Shown: in pieces, positions 3,872-5,004 of the stretch
Layout of the letters: each line of letters starts with the position of its first letter
Numbering within the stretch: position 1 is the first letter of the stretch
Assembly (NCBI GenBank): GCA_019752915.1
Contig: JAIELO010000062.1
Location: forward strand, 1 to 5,004
Direction of reading: 5' to 3'
Length of the DNA: 5,004 bases
Source of the DNA: Burkholderiaceae bacterium
GTDB taxonomy: Bacteria > Pseudomonadota > Gammaproteobacteria > Burkholderiales > Burkholderiaceae_D
Made by a program: the position numbers and the translations under genes
The notes under the pieces: generated by a model
What the model was told of the DNA's origin: nothing
Databases searched by the model: none
Seen by the model: the letters and a program-made list of their open reading frames with translations, nothing else

Positions 3872-5004
3872 ATGCTCCATCTCCCAGGCCTGACCTTTGA
3901 CCATGGCGAAGACATCGCCGCCCTGCGTGAAGCGGTGCAACAGTTTGCCGCCGCCGAAATCGCGCCCCGTGCTGCCGAAATCGACCGCAATGACCAGTTC
4001 CCCATGGATCTGTGGCGCAAAATGGGCGAGCTGGGCGTGCTCGGCATTACTGTCGGTGAAGAATACGGCGGCGCCAACATGGGCTATCTGGCGCACATCA
4101 TCGCCATGGAAGAAATCTCGCGCGCTTCGGCCTCGGTCGGCCTGTCGTATGGCGCCCACTCGAATCTGTGCGTCAACCAGATCAAGCGCAACGGTAACGC
4201 GGCACAGAAGCAGAAATACCTGCCCAAACTGATCACCGGCGAATACATCGGCGCACTCGCCATGTCCGAGCCGAATGCCGGTTCCGACGTGGTCAGCATG
4301 AAGCTGCGCGCCGACCTGAAGGGCGATCACTACGTCCTGAACGGCTCGAAAATGTGGATCACCAACGGCCCTGACGCCGATGTGCTGGTGGTCTACGCCA
4401 AAACCGACATCGCTGCCGGCCCGCGCGGCATGACTGCCTTCCTGATCGAGAAGAACTACAAGGGCTTCTCGGTGGCGCAGAAGCTCGACAAGCTGGGCAT
4501 GCGCGGTTCGCATACGGGCGAACTGGTGTTCGAAAACTGCGAAGTGCCAGTGGAAAACGTACTGGGCGAAGTGGGCAAGGGCGTCAATGTGCTGATGTCC
4601 GGTCTGGACTTCGAGCGCACCGTGCTGTCCGGCGGCCCGCTGGGCATCATGCAGGCTTGCATGGATGCGGTCGTGCCATATATCCACGATCGCCAGCAAT
4701 TTGGTCAGCCTATCGGCGAATTCCAGCTGATGCAGGGTAAGATTGCAGATATGTACTCGACCATGATGGCGTGCAAGGCTTATGTCTACGCTGTCGGTCA
4801 GGCTTGCGACCGGGCCACAAATCCGGAAGCAATCCGCCAACTGCGTAAAGATGCAGCGGGAGCCATTTTGTATAGCGCAGAAAAAGCGACCTGGATGGCC
4901 GGTGAAGCCATTCAGACGCTGGGCGGCAACGGCTACATCAACGAGTATCCGGTCGGCCGCCTGTGGCGCGACGCCAAATTGTATGAAATTGGCGCCGGCA
5001 CCAG
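3872..5004 (+). CDS. liuA: Isovaleryl-CoA dehydrogenase, 3' end outside window
   Basis: FAD-dependent acyl-CoA dehydrogenase that oxidises isovaleryl-CoA to 3-methylcrotonyl-CoA in leucine breakdown, passing electrons to electron-transfer flavoprotein. 377 residues are present; the family is about 390 long, so only the last dozen or so are missing. Visible marks: the N-terminal helical domain, the signature [15 protein letters not shown] (129-143), WITNG (162-166), [17 protein letters not shown] (210-226), the second signature region [16 protein letters not shown] (273-288), and [22 protein letters not shown] (348-369). The catalytic base is expected at Glu248 in [14 protein letters not shown], the place specific to isovaleryl-CoA dehydrogenases; the C-terminal YEIGAGT lacks the Glu used by short/medium-chain enzymes. 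GAGG (3863-3866) lies five bases before the ATG at 3872. It probably leads a liu operon that continues to the right (carboxylase and hydratase genes expected, not seen). Confidence 0.96.
   Translation, partial: MLHLPGLTFDHGEDIAALREAVQQFAAAEIAPRAAEIDRNDQFPMDLWRKMGELGVLGITVGEEYGGANMGYLAHIIAMEEISRASASVGLSYGAHSNLCVNQIKRNGNAAQKQKYLPKLITGEYIGALAMSEPNAGSDVVSMKLRADLKGDHYVLNGSKMWITNGPDADVLVVYAKTDIAAGPRGMTAFLIEKNYKGFSVAQKLDKLGMRGSHTGELVFENCEVPVENVLGEVGKGVNVLMSGLDFERTVLSGGPLGIMQACMDAVVPYIHDRQQFGQPIGEFQLMQGKIADMYSTMMACKAYVYAVGQACDRATNPEAIRQLRKDAAGAILYSAEKATWMAGEAIQTLGGNGYINEYPVGRLWRDAKLYEIGAGT

Noticed and set aside
3861..3893. Ten-codon reading frame ([10 protein letters not shown]) overlapping the liuA start
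   Set aside because: The two ATGs are by-products of the GAGGATGACATG ribosome-binding region; no good Shine-Dalgarno site of their own.
3809..4840. Minus-strand frame of 343 codons across liuA
   Set aside because: Antisense to an unmistakable isovaleryl-CoA dehydrogenase; composition (His, Gln, Asp, Val rich) is typical of a shadow frame.

Overview
The window looks like chromosomal DNA of a moderately GC-rich proteobacterium, most likely a betaproteobacterium. The grounds are the sequence style of Tex, the CGFS glutaredoxin, UbiX and the XRE regulator, and a MerR-type liu regulator beside an isovaleryl-CoA dehydrogenase. I cannot name a genus. There is no rRNA, tRNA, CRISPR array, transposase or integrase.

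Layout, left to right. Bases 2-751 (+) are the C-terminal third of tex, an RNA-binding transcription accessory protein. After a short gap comes an overlapping gene pair (+): grxD (845-1159, monothiol CGFS glutaredoxin) and ubiX (1152-1751, flavin prenyltransferase). A small uncharacterised basic protein (1754-1924, minus, possibly starting at 1981) converges on ubiX with a 2-bp gap. Bases 1982-2239 hold no gene but are dense in symmetry: a 12-bp-arm inverted repeat, an intrinsic terminator reading leftward, and two overlapping perfect palindromes. Next is a minus-strand XRE/Cro-CI-type regulator (2240-2647) with two inverted repeats just upstream of its start codon. Bases 2648-3380 contain no confident gene: an AT-rich part with further small inverted and direct repeats, then a GC-rich part with one doubtful minus-strand ORF. 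The window ends with a MerR regulator of LiuR type (3381-3785, +) and the start of liuA, isovaleryl-CoA dehydrogenase (3872 to the window edge, +).

How the genes work together. grxD and ubiX are very probably co-transcribed; they serve Fe-S/iron handling and prenylated-FMN supply for UbiD-type decarboxylation in ubiquinone synthesis. The liuR-liuA end is a leucine/branched-chain catabolism module. A perfect 16-bp palindrome in the liuA promoter and a 14/16 copy upstream of liuR point to LiuR controlling both the liu genes and itself. The least explained part is the XRE regulator and its palindrome-rich flanks. No effector genes for a defence or mobile system lie beside it, so I do not claim a new system there. 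The flanks are the best place for a second look.
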